A stretch of 64,000 nt of DNA. Source: Paraburkholderia sp. UYCP14C (GTDB lineage Bacteria > Pseudomonadota > Gammaproteobacteria > Burkholderiales > Burkholderiaceae). The translations under genes were made by a program, and so were the position numbers. The first letter of the stretch is position 1. Each line of letters starts with the position of its first letter. This document shows, in pieces, positions 56,816 through 64,000 of this stretch. The notes under the pieces are model-generated. The model made no database searches. It saw only the letters and a list, made by a program, of their open reading frames with translations, and was not told the origin of the DNA. Location of the stretch: the NCBI RefSeq assembly GCF_004197395.1, contig NZ_SELS01000004.1, positions 124,001 to 188,000 of the forward strand, in the 5' to 3' direction.

Positions 56816-57679
56816 ATGAGCGAAACACAAGTCACTTCATCGGCATCCCCCGCAACGACCAGCGGCCCTGTGGCCAGCTCCTTCCGGGTCGCCGCGCTGC
56901 AGATGGTCAGCACGCCGGATCGCGATCGCAACCTCGCCGACGCGGAGCGCCTGATCGCCGAAGCCGCCGCCGACGGCGCGCAACTCGTGCTGCTACCCGA
57001 GTATTTCTGCTTCATGGGCTTCAAGGACACCGACAAGCTCGCCGTGCGCGAGCCGTATCAGGACGGTACGATCCAGCGCTTTCTCGCCGACGCCGCGCGC
57101 CGCCACCGGATCTGGGTGATCGGCGGCACCCTGCCGCTCATGGCGCCGGAGGCGTCGCGCGTACTGAACACGACGCTGGTGTTCGACCCGCTCGGCAACG
57201 AAGCCGCGCGCTACGACAAGATCCACCTGTTCAACTTCGAAAAGGGCGATGAATCGTTCGACGAAGCGCGCACGATCCGCCCCGGCACCGCGGTGCAAGG
57301 CTTCGACGCGCCATTCGGGCGGGTCGGCCTGTCGGTCTGCTACGATTTGCGCTTTCCCGAGCTGTACCGGCGCATGGGCGACTGCGCGCTGATCGTCGTG
57401 CCGTCTGCGTTCACCTACACGACCGGCCGCGCGCATTGGGAACTGCTGCTGCGCACCCGCGCGATCGAAAACCAGTGCTACGTGCTCGCCGCGGCGCAAG
57501 GCGGCAAACATGAAAACGGCCGCCGCACCTGGGGCCACAGCATGCTGATCGACCCGTGGGGCGAGATCGTCGCGGTGCGCGACGAGGGCGCCGGCGTGGT
57601 CGCGGGCAACCTCGAACGCGCGCGCATCGACGAAGTGCGGCAGAGCCTGCCGGCATGGCGTCATCGCGTGCTGACCTGA
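56816..57679 (+). CDS. carbon-nitrogen hydrolase, Nit1-type (deaminated glutathione amidase)
   Basis: 287-residue nitrilase-superfamily amidase. The catalytic triad is visible: Glu in LVLLPEYFCFMG (about residue 61), Lys in ARYDKIHLFNFEKGD (about 135) and Cys in LSVCYDLRFPELYRRMGD (about 174). The sequence context matches the Nit1 branch, which clears deaminated glutathione (metabolite repair). The ATG at 56816 starts a Ser/Thr-rich lead of about 20 residues before the conserved FRVAALQMVSTPDRDRNL; a later start cannot be excluded. Often placed next to tldD, as here. Confidence 0.9.
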   Translation: MSETQVTSSASPATTSGPVASSFRVAALQMVSTPDRDRNLADAERLIAEAAADGAQLVLLPEYFCFMGFKDTDKLAVREPYQDGTIQRFLADAARRHRIWVIGGTLPLMAPEASRVLNTTLVFDPLGNEAARYDKIHLFNFEKGDESFDEARTIRPGTAVQGFDAPFGRVGLSVCYDLRFPELYRRMGDCALIVVPSAFTYTTGRAHWELLLRTRAIENQCYVLAAAQGGKHENGRRTWGHSMLIDPWGEIVAVRDEGAGVVAGNLERARIDEVRQSLPAWRHRVLT

Positions 57680-57767
57680 AAACCGACATTGAAACTGCGG
57701 CGCCTGGCACGCATATGCCGAAGCAGGCGCTCCCCGACCCCTTCGTATCGAACAGAACATACTTCGC

Positions 57768-59234
57768 ATGAACATCATCGAACCCGGTATCCGTAATCTC
57801 GCCGCCGCCAAGGACATCCTCCTCACGCCCTATGGTCTCGACGAGGCGCTGCTCACCCGCACGCTCGGCGAAATCTTCACGCACCGCGTCGACTACGCGG
57901 ACCTGTACTTCCAAGCCACCCGCAGCGAAGCGTGGAGTCTCGAGGAAGGCATCGTGAAGTCGGGCAGCTTCAGCATCGATCAGGGCGTCGGCGTGCGTGC
58001 CGTGTCGGGCGACCGCACCGCGTTCGCGTACTCGGACGACCTGTCGCCCGAAGCGATCCGCCAGGCGGCCATCGCCACGCGCGCGATCGCCAAGGCCGGC
58101 GGCGGCAAGCAGAAGATCAAGGTGGCGTCGTCGCTGACCGGCATCGCCGGGCGCGATCTGTACCTGCCGTCCGACCCGCTGCATTCGCTCGACGCCACCG
58201 CGAAGGTCAAGCTGCTCGAGCGCATCGAGCAGATGGCGCGCGGCCGCGACCCGCGCATCCAGCAGGTGATGGCGGGCCTCGCCGGCGAATACGACGTGGT
58301 GCTGGTCGCGCGCAGCGACGGCGGCTTCGCGGCCGACATCCGGCCGCTCGTGCGCGTATCGGTCACCGTGATCGCCGAGCAGAACGGCCGCCGCGAAATC
58401 GGCAGCGGCGGCGGCGGCGGGCGTTTCGACTACGGCTATTTCACCGATGAAGTGCTGTCGCGCTACGTCGACGACGCGGTGCACGCGGCCCTCGTCAATC
58501 TCGACGCGCGTCCTGCGCCGGCCGGCGCGATGACCGTCGTGCTCGGCCCGGGCTGGCCCGGCGTGCTGCTGCACGAGGCGATCGGCCACGGGCTCGAGGG
58601 CGACTTCAACCGCAAGGGGTCATCGGCGTTTGCGGGACGCATCGGCGAGCAGGTCGCCGCGAAGGGCGTCACCGTGGTCGACGACGGCACGCTGCCGAAC
58701 CGCCGCGGCTCCCTCAATATCGACGACGAGGGCAATCCGACCCAGTGCACGACGCTGATCGAGGACGGCATCCTGAAGGGCTACATCCAGGATACGCTCA
58801 ACGCGCGTCTGATGAAGATGCCGGTCACCGGCAACGCGCGGCGCGAATCGTACGCGGCGCTGCCGATGCCGCGCATGACCAACACGTACATGCTCAACGG
58901 CGACAAGGACCCGCAGGAAATCCTCGCGTCCGTGAAGAACGGCCTGTATGCGGTGAACTTCGGCGGCGGTCAGGTCGACATCACGAACGGCAAGTTCGTG
59001 TTCTCGGCCTCCGAGGCGTACATGATCGAGAACGGCAAGATCACGTATCCGGTGAAGGGCGCGACGCTGATCGGCAGCGGCCCGGAATCGCTGAAGTACG
59101 TCACGATGATCGGCAACGACATGAAGCTCGATTCGGGTGTCGGCGTGTGCGGCAAGGAAGGCCAGAGCGTGCCGGTGGGCGTCGGTCAGCCGACGCTGCG
59201 CATCGAGCGGATGACGGTCGGCGGGACGGCCTGA
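57768..59234 (+). CDS. tldD: metalloprotease TldD
   Basis: 488 residues of the TldD/PmbA (modulator of DNA gyrase) family. The zinc site HExxxH is in VLLHEAIGHGLEGDFNRKGSS (about residue 268). The C-terminal GSGPESLKYVTMIGNDMKLDSGVGVCGKEGQSVPVGVGQPTLRI is the family hallmark. With PmbA (not in this window) it degrades unfolded peptides and matures some RiPP peptides and CcdA. It follows the amidase by 88 bases. Terminator at 59278. Confidence 0.96.
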   Translation: MNIIEPGIRNLAAAKDILLTPYGLDEALLTRTLGEIFTHRVDYADLYFQATRSEAWSLEEGIVKSGSFSIDQGVGVRAVSGDRTAFAYSDDLSPEAIRQAAIATRAIAKAGGGKQKIKVASSLTGIAGRDLYLPSDPLHSLDATAKVKLLERIEQMARGRDPRIQQVMAGLAGEYDVVLVARSDGGFAADIRPLVRVSVTVIAEQNGRREIGSGGGGGRFDYGYFTDEVLSRYVDDAVHAALVNLDARPAPAGAMTVVLGPGWPGVLLHEAIGHGLEGDFNRKGSSAFAGRIGEQVAAKGVTVVDDGTLPNRRGSLNIDDEGNPTQCTTLIEDGILKGYIQDTLNARLMKMPVTGNARRESYAALPMPRMTNTYMLNGDKDPQEILASVKNGLYAVNFGGGQVDITNGKFVFSASEAYMIENGKITYPVKGATLIGSGPESLKYVTMIGNDMKLDSGVGVCGKEGQSVPVGVGQPTLRIERMTVGGTA

Positions 59235-59277
59235 TTTCGCGAAGAATGCACGCTTCGTGCACGCAACGCGCGAAGCG

Positions 59278-59297
59278 TGCGGATATTCCGCATTTTT
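59278..59297 (+). terminator. terminator after tldD
   Basis: TGCGGA-TAT-TCCGCA-TTTTT (59278-59297). Just before it, GCACGCTTCG (59248-59257) and CGAAGCGTGC (59271-59280) form another perfect 10-bp repeat. Together they end tldD transcription before the aroG promoter. Confidence 0.75.
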
Positions 59298-59309
59298 CGA
59301 CGCTCCGGC

Positions 59310-59339
59310 TTGTCAGCCGAGCCCGTACCGGGTTATAAA
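59310..59339 (+). promoter_or_regulatory. promoter of the aroG leader
   Basis: TTGTCA (59310-59315), 18-base spacer, TATAAA (59334-59339): five of six and five of six matches to sigma-70 consensus. Start predicted near 59346, 35 bases before the leader ORF. Confidence 0.7.
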
Positions 59340-59380
59340 GTCAGTCACCCTTTTTTGACCAGCGACGCATTCACTTCGCC

Positions 59381-59449
59381 ATGTCCGCCAAGTTTTATTT
59401 TTACTTTTTTTGGTATCTCAGACCGCTGGCGGATCGAGAGGGGTGTTAG
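59381..59449 (+). CDS. aromatic leader peptide of aroG (22 residues)
   Basis: ATG to TAG short ORF encoding MSAKFYFYFFWYLRPLADRE followed by GC. Codons 5-12 (59393-59416) are eight consecutive aromatic codons: four Phe, three Tyr and one Trp. It sits between the aroG promoter and a Rho-independent terminator, and complementary RNA segments flank the aromatic run. This is the composition and position expected of an attenuator leader peptide such as pheL or trpL, here sensing all three end products of the pathway. Too short for automatic gene calling. Function is inferred from architecture, not homology. Confidence 0.88.
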   Translation: MSAKFYFYFFWYLRPLADREGC

Positions 59450-59508
59450 TGCACGCAGGACACCAAGAATTCCCGAAAAACCGCCAGCCAGCCTGGCGGT
59501 TTTTTTTC
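59384..59508 (+). promoter_or_regulatory. transcription attenuator of aroG (1:2 / 2:3 / 3:4 hairpins)
   Basis: Segment 1 TCCGCCA (59384-59390) pairs with segment 2 TGGCGGA (59427-59433). Segment 2 GCTGGCGG (59425-59432) pairs with segment 3 CCGCCAGC (59481-59488), the antiterminator. Segment 3 CCGCCAG (59481-59487) pairs with segment 4 CTGGCGG (59493-59499), a terminator extended by A5/U pairs and followed by eight or nine Ts (to 59508). Segments 2 and 4 share CTGGCGG, so the structures exclude one another. A ribosome stalled on the aromatic codons masks segment 1 and frees segment 2. Confidence 0.88.
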
Positions 59509-59574
59509 GTCTCACGTTTTTCGAACCCTATCTGACCTGCGCGAACACGCTACGAACCGATTCAGGAGAACACC

Positions 59575-60648
59575 ATGCCCCCGCACAATACCGACGATGT
59601 CCGCATCCGCGAATTGAAGGAACTCACGCCGCCCGCTCACCTCATCCGCGAATTCGCCTGCGACGAGACGGTATCCAACGTGATCTACGACTCGCGCACC
59701 GCGATGCATCGCATTCTGCACGGCATGGACGACCGTCTGATCGTCGTAATCGGCCCGTGCTCGATTCACGATCCGAAGGCCGCGATCGAATACGCGGGAC
59801 GTCTGATCGAGCAGCGCAAGCGCTTTGCCGGCGAGCTCGAAGTCGTGATGCGCGTGTACTTCGAAAAGCCGCGCACGACGGTGGGCTGGAAGGGTCTCAT
59901 CAACGACCCGCACATGGACAACAGCTTCAAGATCAACGAAGGCCTGCGCACCGCGCGCGAGCTGCTGCTGCGCATCAACGAACTCGGCCTGCCGGCCGGC
60001 ACCGAGTACCTCGACATGATCAGCCCGCAGTACATCGCGGATCTGATTTCGTGGGGTGCGATCGGCGCACGCACGACCGAATCGCAGGTGCACCGCGAAC
60101 TGGCTTCGGGACTGTCGTGCCCGGTCGGCTTCAAGAACGGCACGGACGGCAACGTGAAGATCGCCGTCGACGCGATCAAGGCCGCCTCGCAGCCGCACCA
60201 TTTCCTGTCGGTCACGAAGGGCGGCCACTCGGCGATCGTCTCGACCGCGGGCAATGAGGACTGCCACGTGATTCTGCGCGGCGGCAAAACGCCGAACTAC
60301 GACGCCGACAGCGTCAACGCGGCCTGCGCGGACATCGGCAAGGCGGGTCTCGCCGCGCGTCTGATGATCGATGCGAGCCATGCGAACAGCTCGAAGAAGC
60401 ACGAGAACCAGATTCCGGTGTGCGCGGACATCGGCCGTCAGATCGCCGCGGGTGATGAGCGAATCGTCGGCGTGATGGTGGAGTCGCACCTCGTCGCGGG
60501 TCGCCAGGATCTGCAGGAAGGCCGCGAACTCACGTACGGCCAGAGCATTACGGATGCGTGCATCGGTTGGGACGAAAGCATCGCCGTGCTCGAAGGCCTC
60601 GCCGACGCGGTCAAGCAGCGCCGCGTCGCGCGCGGTAGCGGCAACTGA
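59575..60648 (+). CDS. aroG: 3-deoxy-7-phosphoheptulonate (DAHP) synthase, type I
   Basis: First enzyme of the shikimate pathway: condenses PEP with erythrose 4-phosphate. 357 residues, AroF/G/H type. Active-site segments: VVIGPCSIHDPKAAIEYAGRL, MRVYFEKPRTTVGWKGLINDPHMDNSF, CPVGFKNGTDGN, SVTKGGHSAIVSTAGNEDCHVILRGG (metal Cys/His region) and MIDASHANSSKKHENQ. Which aromatic amino acid feeds back on the enzyme cannot be read from sequence. GGAGAA precedes the ATG. Expression is very likely attenuated by the leader upstream. Monocistronic, with a terminator at 60698. Confidence 0.96.
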   Translation: MPPHNTDDVRIRELKELTPPAHLIREFACDETVSNVIYDSRTAMHRILHGMDDRLIVVIGPCSIHDPKAAIEYAGRLIEQRKRFAGELEVVMRVYFEKPRTTVGWKGLINDPHMDNSFKINEGLRTARELLLRINELGLPAGTEYLDMISPQYIADLISWGAIGARTTESQVHRELASGLSCPVGFKNGTDGNVKIAVDAIKAASQPHHFLSVTKGGHSAIVSTAGNEDCHVILRGGKTPNYDADSVNAACADIGKAGLAARLMIDASHANSSKKHENQIPVCADIGRQIAAGDERIVGVMVESHLVAGRQDLQEGRELTYGQSITDACIGWDESIAVLEGLADAVKQRRVARGSGN

Positions 60649-60697
60649 ACGCCTGCCTCGCCGCCACTGCGGCGGCTTGTCTGCAGTCCGTAGAAAG

Positions 60698-60728
60698 AAC
60701 CCGGTTCGATGTCGAACCGGGTTTTTTT
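60698..60728 (+). terminator. terminator after aroG
   Basis: AACCCGGTTCGA (60698-60709), TG, TCGAACCGGGTT (60712-60723), continuing into a T-run: a perfect 12-bp stem whose top pair must open to close the loop. Confidence 0.9.
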
Positions 60729-60805
60729 ATTGGCCATTCGGATGAATGGTACTGAGCCTGCCGCGTCGCTATCGTCATAGCTCGTTGCCTGGTCGCTTGC
60801 ACGAC

Positions 60806-60841
60806 TTGACCGGGTTGGAGAATGCGTATAAGATTTTATAC
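60806..60841 (+). promoter_or_regulatory. promoter and palindromic operator of the toxin-antitoxin pair
   Basis: TTGACC (60806-60811) and TATAAG (60827-60832) with a short 15-base spacer. The perfect inverted repeat GTATAA-GATT-TTATAC (60826-60841) covers the -10 and ends 11 bases before the toxin start, where an autoregulating antitoxin would bind. Confidence 0.65.
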
Positions 60842-60852
60842 ATGAGGTGGCG

Positions 60853-61197
60853 ATGGAGCAGGAAAAAGAAATTCGCTGGTTAGGCTCCAGCTACCGTGAT
60901 TTGCTCGCCTTTCCCAATGAAGCCCGTCGTCTCGCCGGGTTTCAGCTTCACAAGATTCAGTCAGGACTCGATCCCGACGACTGGAAACCGTTCGACTCGA
61001 TCGGCGCGGGAACGCGCGAAATCCGCATCAGAGACGAGGACGGCATTTTTCGCGTGATGTACGTGACCAAATACGCCGAAGCGCTATACGTACTGCATTG
61101 CTTTCAGAAGAAAATACGGAAGCTCGGCCCGCACGACAGAAAAATTGCCGAAACGCGCTACCGCGCCATCACCCATTACAGGACCATCCAGCCATGA
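60853..61197 (+). CDS. HigB/RelE-superfamily toxin (Gp49-like)
   Basis: 114-residue basic protein of the phage-derived Gp49-like/HigB family. It has IRWLGSSYRDLLAFPNEARRLAGFQLHKIQSG, then TREIRIRDEDGIFRVMYVTKYAEALYVLHCFQKKIRK, the RelE-fold strands with the conserved FxKK-type (FQKKIRK) ending. Predicted ribosome-dependent mRNA interferase. GAGG lies five bases before the ATG at 60853; an in-frame GTG at 60847 is the alternative. It overlaps the antitoxin by four bases, toxin gene first, the typical higBA order. Confidence 0.88.
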   Translation: MEQEKEIRWLGSSYRDLLAFPNEARRLAGFQLHKIQSGLDPDDWKPFDSIGAGTREIRIRDEDGIFRVMYVTKYAEALYVLHCFQKKIRKLGPHDRKIAETRYRAITHYRTIQP

Positions 61198-61526
61198 CGA
61201 TCGACACCAACATCCGTCACGTAACGCGAGCCGGCGCGAACGTGTTCCTTGAACTCGGTTTTTCCGCCGAGGAAGCCAAGCGCCTTCACGCAGCGTCGCA
61301 AAAGCAGATCAACGACACGCGGCTGCTCAAGGAACAGCTGATGACCGAGCTGTCCACGTGGATCGAACAGCATCATCTGAAGCAGGCCGAGGCAGCCGAA
61401 ATTCTGATGGTGTCGCGCCCGCGCGTGTCCGACGTCGTCAACAAGAAAACCACCAAGTTCACGATCGACACGCTCGTGGAAATGCTGAGCCGCATCGGCA
61501 AGCCGGTCACGCTCGCCGTCGGTTGA
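61194..61526 (+). CDS. XRE-family antitoxin (HigA-like)
   Basis: 110 residues. The helix-turn-helix is at about 55-100: WIEQHHLKQAEAAEILMVSRPRVSDVVNKKTTKFTIDTLVEMLSRIGKPV-type sequence, the HTH-37/HigA form seen behind Gp49-like toxins. It should neutralise the toxin and repress the operon through the palindrome over the promoter. ATG overlaps the toxin stop (ATGA). An N-terminal helical stretch (LELGFSAEEAKRL) probably contacts the toxin. Confidence 0.88.
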   Translation: MTIDTNIRHVTRAGANVFLELGFSAEEAKRLHAASQKQINDTRLLKEQLMTELSTWIEQHHLKQAEAAEILMVSRPRVSDVVNKKTTKFTIDTLVEMLSRIGKPVTLAVG

Positions 61527-61580
61527 GCGTCGGCTCATGCGAAGCACCGTGCGTCTCTAGACGCGCATGTGCGTCGCCAT

Positions 61581-62135
61581 TCAAGGTGCGCCGCGATCGT
61601 GTTGCCACAGCACGTCGGTGCCACCGTCCGCGCGATTGAGCACGCGCGCCAGCACGAATAACAGATCGGACAGCCGGTTCACGTACTGACGCGGCGCCGC
61701 GTTCAGCGCCTCGTGTTCGCCAAGCGCGACGATCGCGCGCTCCGCGCGGCGGCAAACGGTGCGGCACACATGCGCGAGCGCGGCCGCGCGCGAACCGCCC
61801 GGCAGAATGAATTCCTTCAGCGGCGGCAGCCCGGCGTTGTAGTCGGCGAGCCAGCCGTCGAGCTGCGCGAGATGCTGCCCGGTAATCATCGTGTGACCGG
61901 GAATGCACAGCTCGCCGCCCAGATCGAACAGGTCGTGCTGGATTGCGACCAGCGCCGCGCGTACGTTCTCGGGCAGGTTCTCGCACAACAACACGCCGAG
62001 ATTCGAATTGAGTTCGTCGACGTCGCCGATCGCGGCGATACGCGCGCTGTCCTTGCGCACGCGGCGGCCGTCGCCGAGACCGGTGGTGCCGTCGTCGCCG
62101 GTGCGAGTGGCGATCTTGCTGAGGCGATTGCCCAT
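61581..62135 (-). CDS. cob(I)alamin adenosyltransferase, PduO type
   Basis: 184 residues. Transfers adenosyl from ATP to cob(I)alamin to give coenzyme B12. Signature pieces: SKIATRTGDDGTTGLGDGRRVRKDS (ATP binding), DELNSNLGVL, ILPGGSRAAALAHVCRTVCRRAER and YVNRLSDLLFVLARVLNR. ATG at 62135 has GGGAGA six bases upstream; the frame runs further up without conserved sequence. Divergent from the FAD oxidase. Confidence 0.94.
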   Translation of the reverse strand: MGNRLSKIATRTGDDGTTGLGDGRRVRKDSARIAAIGDVDELNSNLGVLLCENLPENVRAALVAIQHDLFDLGGELCIPGHTMITGQHLAQLDGWLADYNAGLPPLKEFILPGGSRAAALAHVCRTVCRRAERAIVALGEHEALNAAPRQYVNRLSDLLFVLARVLNRADGGTDVLWQHDRGAP

Positions 62136-62366
62136 GATGTCTCCCATCCATTCGGTGGCGATGCGCGCACCACGTTTATCCATATTGCACGCATCGCGAA
62201 AGCGCCGCCATTATATGAGCGGAAGCCGGCCCAGCGCCGCCTGGCGGGCGAACGGCGTAAAATGAAACAGCTGCTGCAAACAGGCTGCTACCTAAAGAAA
62301 CTTTCATGGGACCGGAGTCAGCGCTCGAGCGCCAACTCCGGTCGACCGCAAAGCATGGAGACACGC

Positions 62367-63785
62367 GTGAACCATCCCGTACCGCCGGTGCCGCTACGCC
62401 GGCCGTTTCCCGCCGAATTGTTGAACCAGCTCAAAGCCGCTTTCGGCGACCGGGTGTCCGTTGCCGAAGCCGTGCGTGCGCACCACGGCCGCGACGAATC
62501 GCCATTCGATCCGCAACTGCCCGACGCCGTCGTGTTCGCGCGTACCACCGAAGACGTGCAAACCGCCGTCAAGCTGTGCGGCCAGTACGACGCGCCGATC
62601 ATTCCGTACGGCAACGGCTCGTCGCTCGAAGGACATCTGCTTGCCGTGCAAGGCGGCGTGTCGATCGATCTGTCGGAAATGAACCGGGTGTTGTCGATCA
62701 ACGCCGAAGACCTGACGGTCACCGTCGAGCCCGGCATCTCCCGCAAGCAACTGAACGAAGCGCTGCGCGACACCGGCCTGTTCTTCCCGATCGACCCGGG
62801 CGCGGACGCGAGCATCGGCGGCATGTCGGCGACCCGCGCGTCGGGTACCAACGCCGTGCGCTACGGCACGATGCGCGAGAACGTGCTCGGCCTGACAGTC
62901 GTGCTCGCCGATGGCCGCGTGATCAAGACCGGCACGCGTGCGCGCAAATCGTCGGCGGGCTACGACCTCACGCGCCTGTTCGTCGGCTCGGAAGGCACGC
63001 TCGGCGTGATCACCGAAATTACCTTGCGCCTCTATCCGCAGCCGGAGGCGGTGTCGGCCGCGGTGTGCACGTTCCCGTCGATGGGCGATGCGGTGCGTGC
63101 GGTCATCGAGACGATCCAGATCGGCGTGCCGATTGCGCGCGTCGAGTTCGTCGATTCGCTGGCGATCCGCTCGATCAATCGCCATTCGAATCTGACGCTG
63201 CGCGAAGCACCCACCTTGTTCTTCGAATTTCACGGCACCGAGGCCGGCGTCAAGGAACAGGCCGAACTCGTGCAGGAAATCGCCGCACAGAATGCCGGTG
63301 AAGGCTTCGAATGGGCGACCCGCCCCGAAGACCGCAGCCGGCTGTGGAACGCGCGTCACAACGCCTATTTCGCGATGCTGCAACTCAAGCCCGGCTCGCG
63401 CGCGGTGACCACCGACGTCTGCGTGCCGATCTCGCGTCTCGCCGAATGCGTAGTTGAGACTGAGCAGGATCTGTTGGCGTCGCCGCTGCCCTGCCCGATC
63501 GTCGGCCATGTCGGCGACGGCAACTTCCACGTCGCGATCCTGATCGACCCCGACAAGCCGGAAGAACTCGAGGAGGCCGAGCGCCTGAACCATCGCATCG
63601 TGCAGCGCGCGCTGCGCATGGACGGCACCTGCACCGGCGAGCATGGCGTCGGTCTGCACAAGATGGGCTTTCTGCTCGAGGAGCACGGCGACGTCGCGGT
63701 CGACACGATGCGCTCGATCAAGCACGCGCTCGATCCGCGCAATCTGATGAACCCGGGCAAGATTTTCGCGTGGGCGGCGGCTTGA
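62367..63785 (+). CDS. FAD-linked oxidase, D-lactate dehydrogenase (cytochrome) type
   Basis: 472 residues. An N-terminal FAD_binding_4 domain (IIPYGNGSSLEGHLLAVQGGVSIDLSEMN, FFPIDPGADASIGGMSATRASGTNAVRYGTM, RKSSAGYDLTRLFVGSEGTLGVITEITLRL) and C-terminal FAD-oxidase domain (HVGDGNFHVAILIDPD, TCTGEHGVGLHKMGFL) match D-lactate/D-2-hydroxyacid dehydrogenases related to GlcD. The GTG at 62367 is preferred because GGAG lies six bases before it, giving MNHPVPPVPLRRPFP; an in-frame ATG at 62355 has no ribosome binding site. A probable glcD follows. Confidence 0.88.
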   Translation: MNHPVPPVPLRRPFPAELLNQLKAAFGDRVSVAEAVRAHHGRDESPFDPQLPDAVVFARTTEDVQTAVKLCGQYDAPIIPYGNGSSLEGHLLAVQGGVSIDLSEMNRVLSINAEDLTVTVEPGISRKQLNEALRDTGLFFPIDPGADASIGGMSATRASGTNAVRYGTMRENVLGLTVVLADGRVIKTGTRARKSSAGYDLTRLFVGSEGTLGVITEITLRLYPQPEAVSAAVCTFPSMGDAVRAVIETIQIGVPIARVEFVDSLAIRSINRHSNLTLREAPTLFFEFHGTEAGVKEQAELVQEIAAQNAGEGFEWATRPEDRSRLWNARHNAYFAMLQLKPGSRAVTTDVCVPISRLAECVVETEQDLLASPLPCPIVGHVGDGNFHVAILIDPDKPEELEEAERLNHRIVQRALRMDGTCTGEHGVGLHKMGFLLEEHGDVAVDTMRSIKHALDPRNLMNPGKIFAWAAA

Positions 63786-63940
63786 TCGAGGCTGCAAAGC
63801 TGGCCGCGGCGAGCCGCCGAAACGTCCAACGGCAACCGCGCCAGCCTGATGAATACGCAAGTGACGCGAAGCAGGCCGCACGACACCGTCGGCTCGAACC
63901 GCGAAGCCGGACCGGCGCAAGCCACGAGGAGACAACTCAC

Positions 63941-64000
63941 ATGAACGCACCCGCTGAACTGTCGGCCGAAGTCCTCGCGCAGCGTCAGCGCGAAGTCGTG
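63941..64000 (+). CDS. start of a probable glycolate oxidase subunit GlcD
   Basis: Only 20 codons are visible (MNAPAELSAEVLAQRQREVV), preceded by GAGGAGA at a good distance. The ending QRQREVV resembles the beginning of Burkholderiales GlcD proteins, and the preceding gene is a GlcD relative, which supports a glcDEF cluster. Too little sequence to be certain. The 155 bases before it hold nothing I recognise. Confidence 0.45.
   Translation, partial: MNAPAELSAEVLAQRQREVV

Overview
The window is a GC-rich stretch of a betaproteobacterial main chromosome. Gene content and order point to the Burkholderiaceae, most likely Paraburkholderia or a close relative. The supporting blocks are ybgC-tolQRAB-pal-cpoB, hda/HAD/pcnB/folK/deoxynucleoside kinase/panB, grpE-dnaK-dnaJ followed by a fused pabB-pabC, hrcA | nadK-recN and hemH-hslR. 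Genus is inferred from content and order, not from an alignment. Nearly everything is core housekeeping sequence. The only region that looks accessory is about 21.2-25.3 kb, just after a tRNA-Lys gene.

Layout. 1-6.6 kb: homogentisate catabolism (transporter, hmgA, fahA, read leftward), a degenerate EAL protein, and an IclR regulator divergent from glutaryl-CoA dehydrogenase. 6.6-9.0 kb: a 1-Cys peroxiredoxin and a yqjD/yqjE/third-gene envelope-stress module. 9.1-11.9 kb: a type IV minor-pilin operon (fimT, pilV, pilW, pilX, pilE-like) with 4-base stop/start overlaps and no pilY1. 12.2-13.9 kb: glyA-nrdR. 14.4-20.9 kb: a short-chain dehydrogenase and the Tol-Pal operon. 21.1 kb: tRNA-Lys(UUU) behind a perfect consensus sigma-70 promoter. 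21.4-25.3 kb: a truncated acid phosphatase, a YncE-type beta-propeller that has lost its signal peptide, a DUF1488-like gene, an outer-membrane beta-barrel and an unknown membrane protein. 25.4-31.5 kb: mscS, dedA, mutL, miaA and purM. 31.8-37.0 kb: the hda-to-panB run. 37.0-43.2 kb: the chaperone operon with pabBC at its end. 43.5-49.2 kb: a 53-residue small protein, hslR, hemH, hrcA, nadK and recN. 49.3-59.2 kb: glnE, a giant YhdP/AsmA-like protein, a nitrilase-family amidase and tldD. 59.3-60.6 kb: aroG. 60.8-61.5 kb: a HigB/HigA-type toxin-antitoxin pair. 61.6-64 kb: PduO-type adenosyltransferase, a D-lactate-type FAD oxidase and the start of a probable glcD.

The most striking observation lies between tldD and aroG. 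A promoter is followed by a 22-codon leader ORF containing eight consecutive aromatic codons (Phe, Tyr and Trp). After it come RNA segments that can form mutually exclusive 1:2, 2:3 and 3:4 hairpins, the last being a Rho-independent terminator. This is a complete classical transcription attenuator placed on the first enzyme of aromatic amino-acid synthesis, and it apparently senses all three aromatic tRNAs.

Other regulatory signals include tandem 17-base palindromes in front of the homogentisate operon, a perfect sigma-32 promoter for grpE with a degenerate one for dnaK, and an inverted repeat overlapping the -10 of the toxin-antitoxin operon. Several genes have a -10 hexamer only 6-8 bases before the start codon, as expected for leaderless mRNAs.
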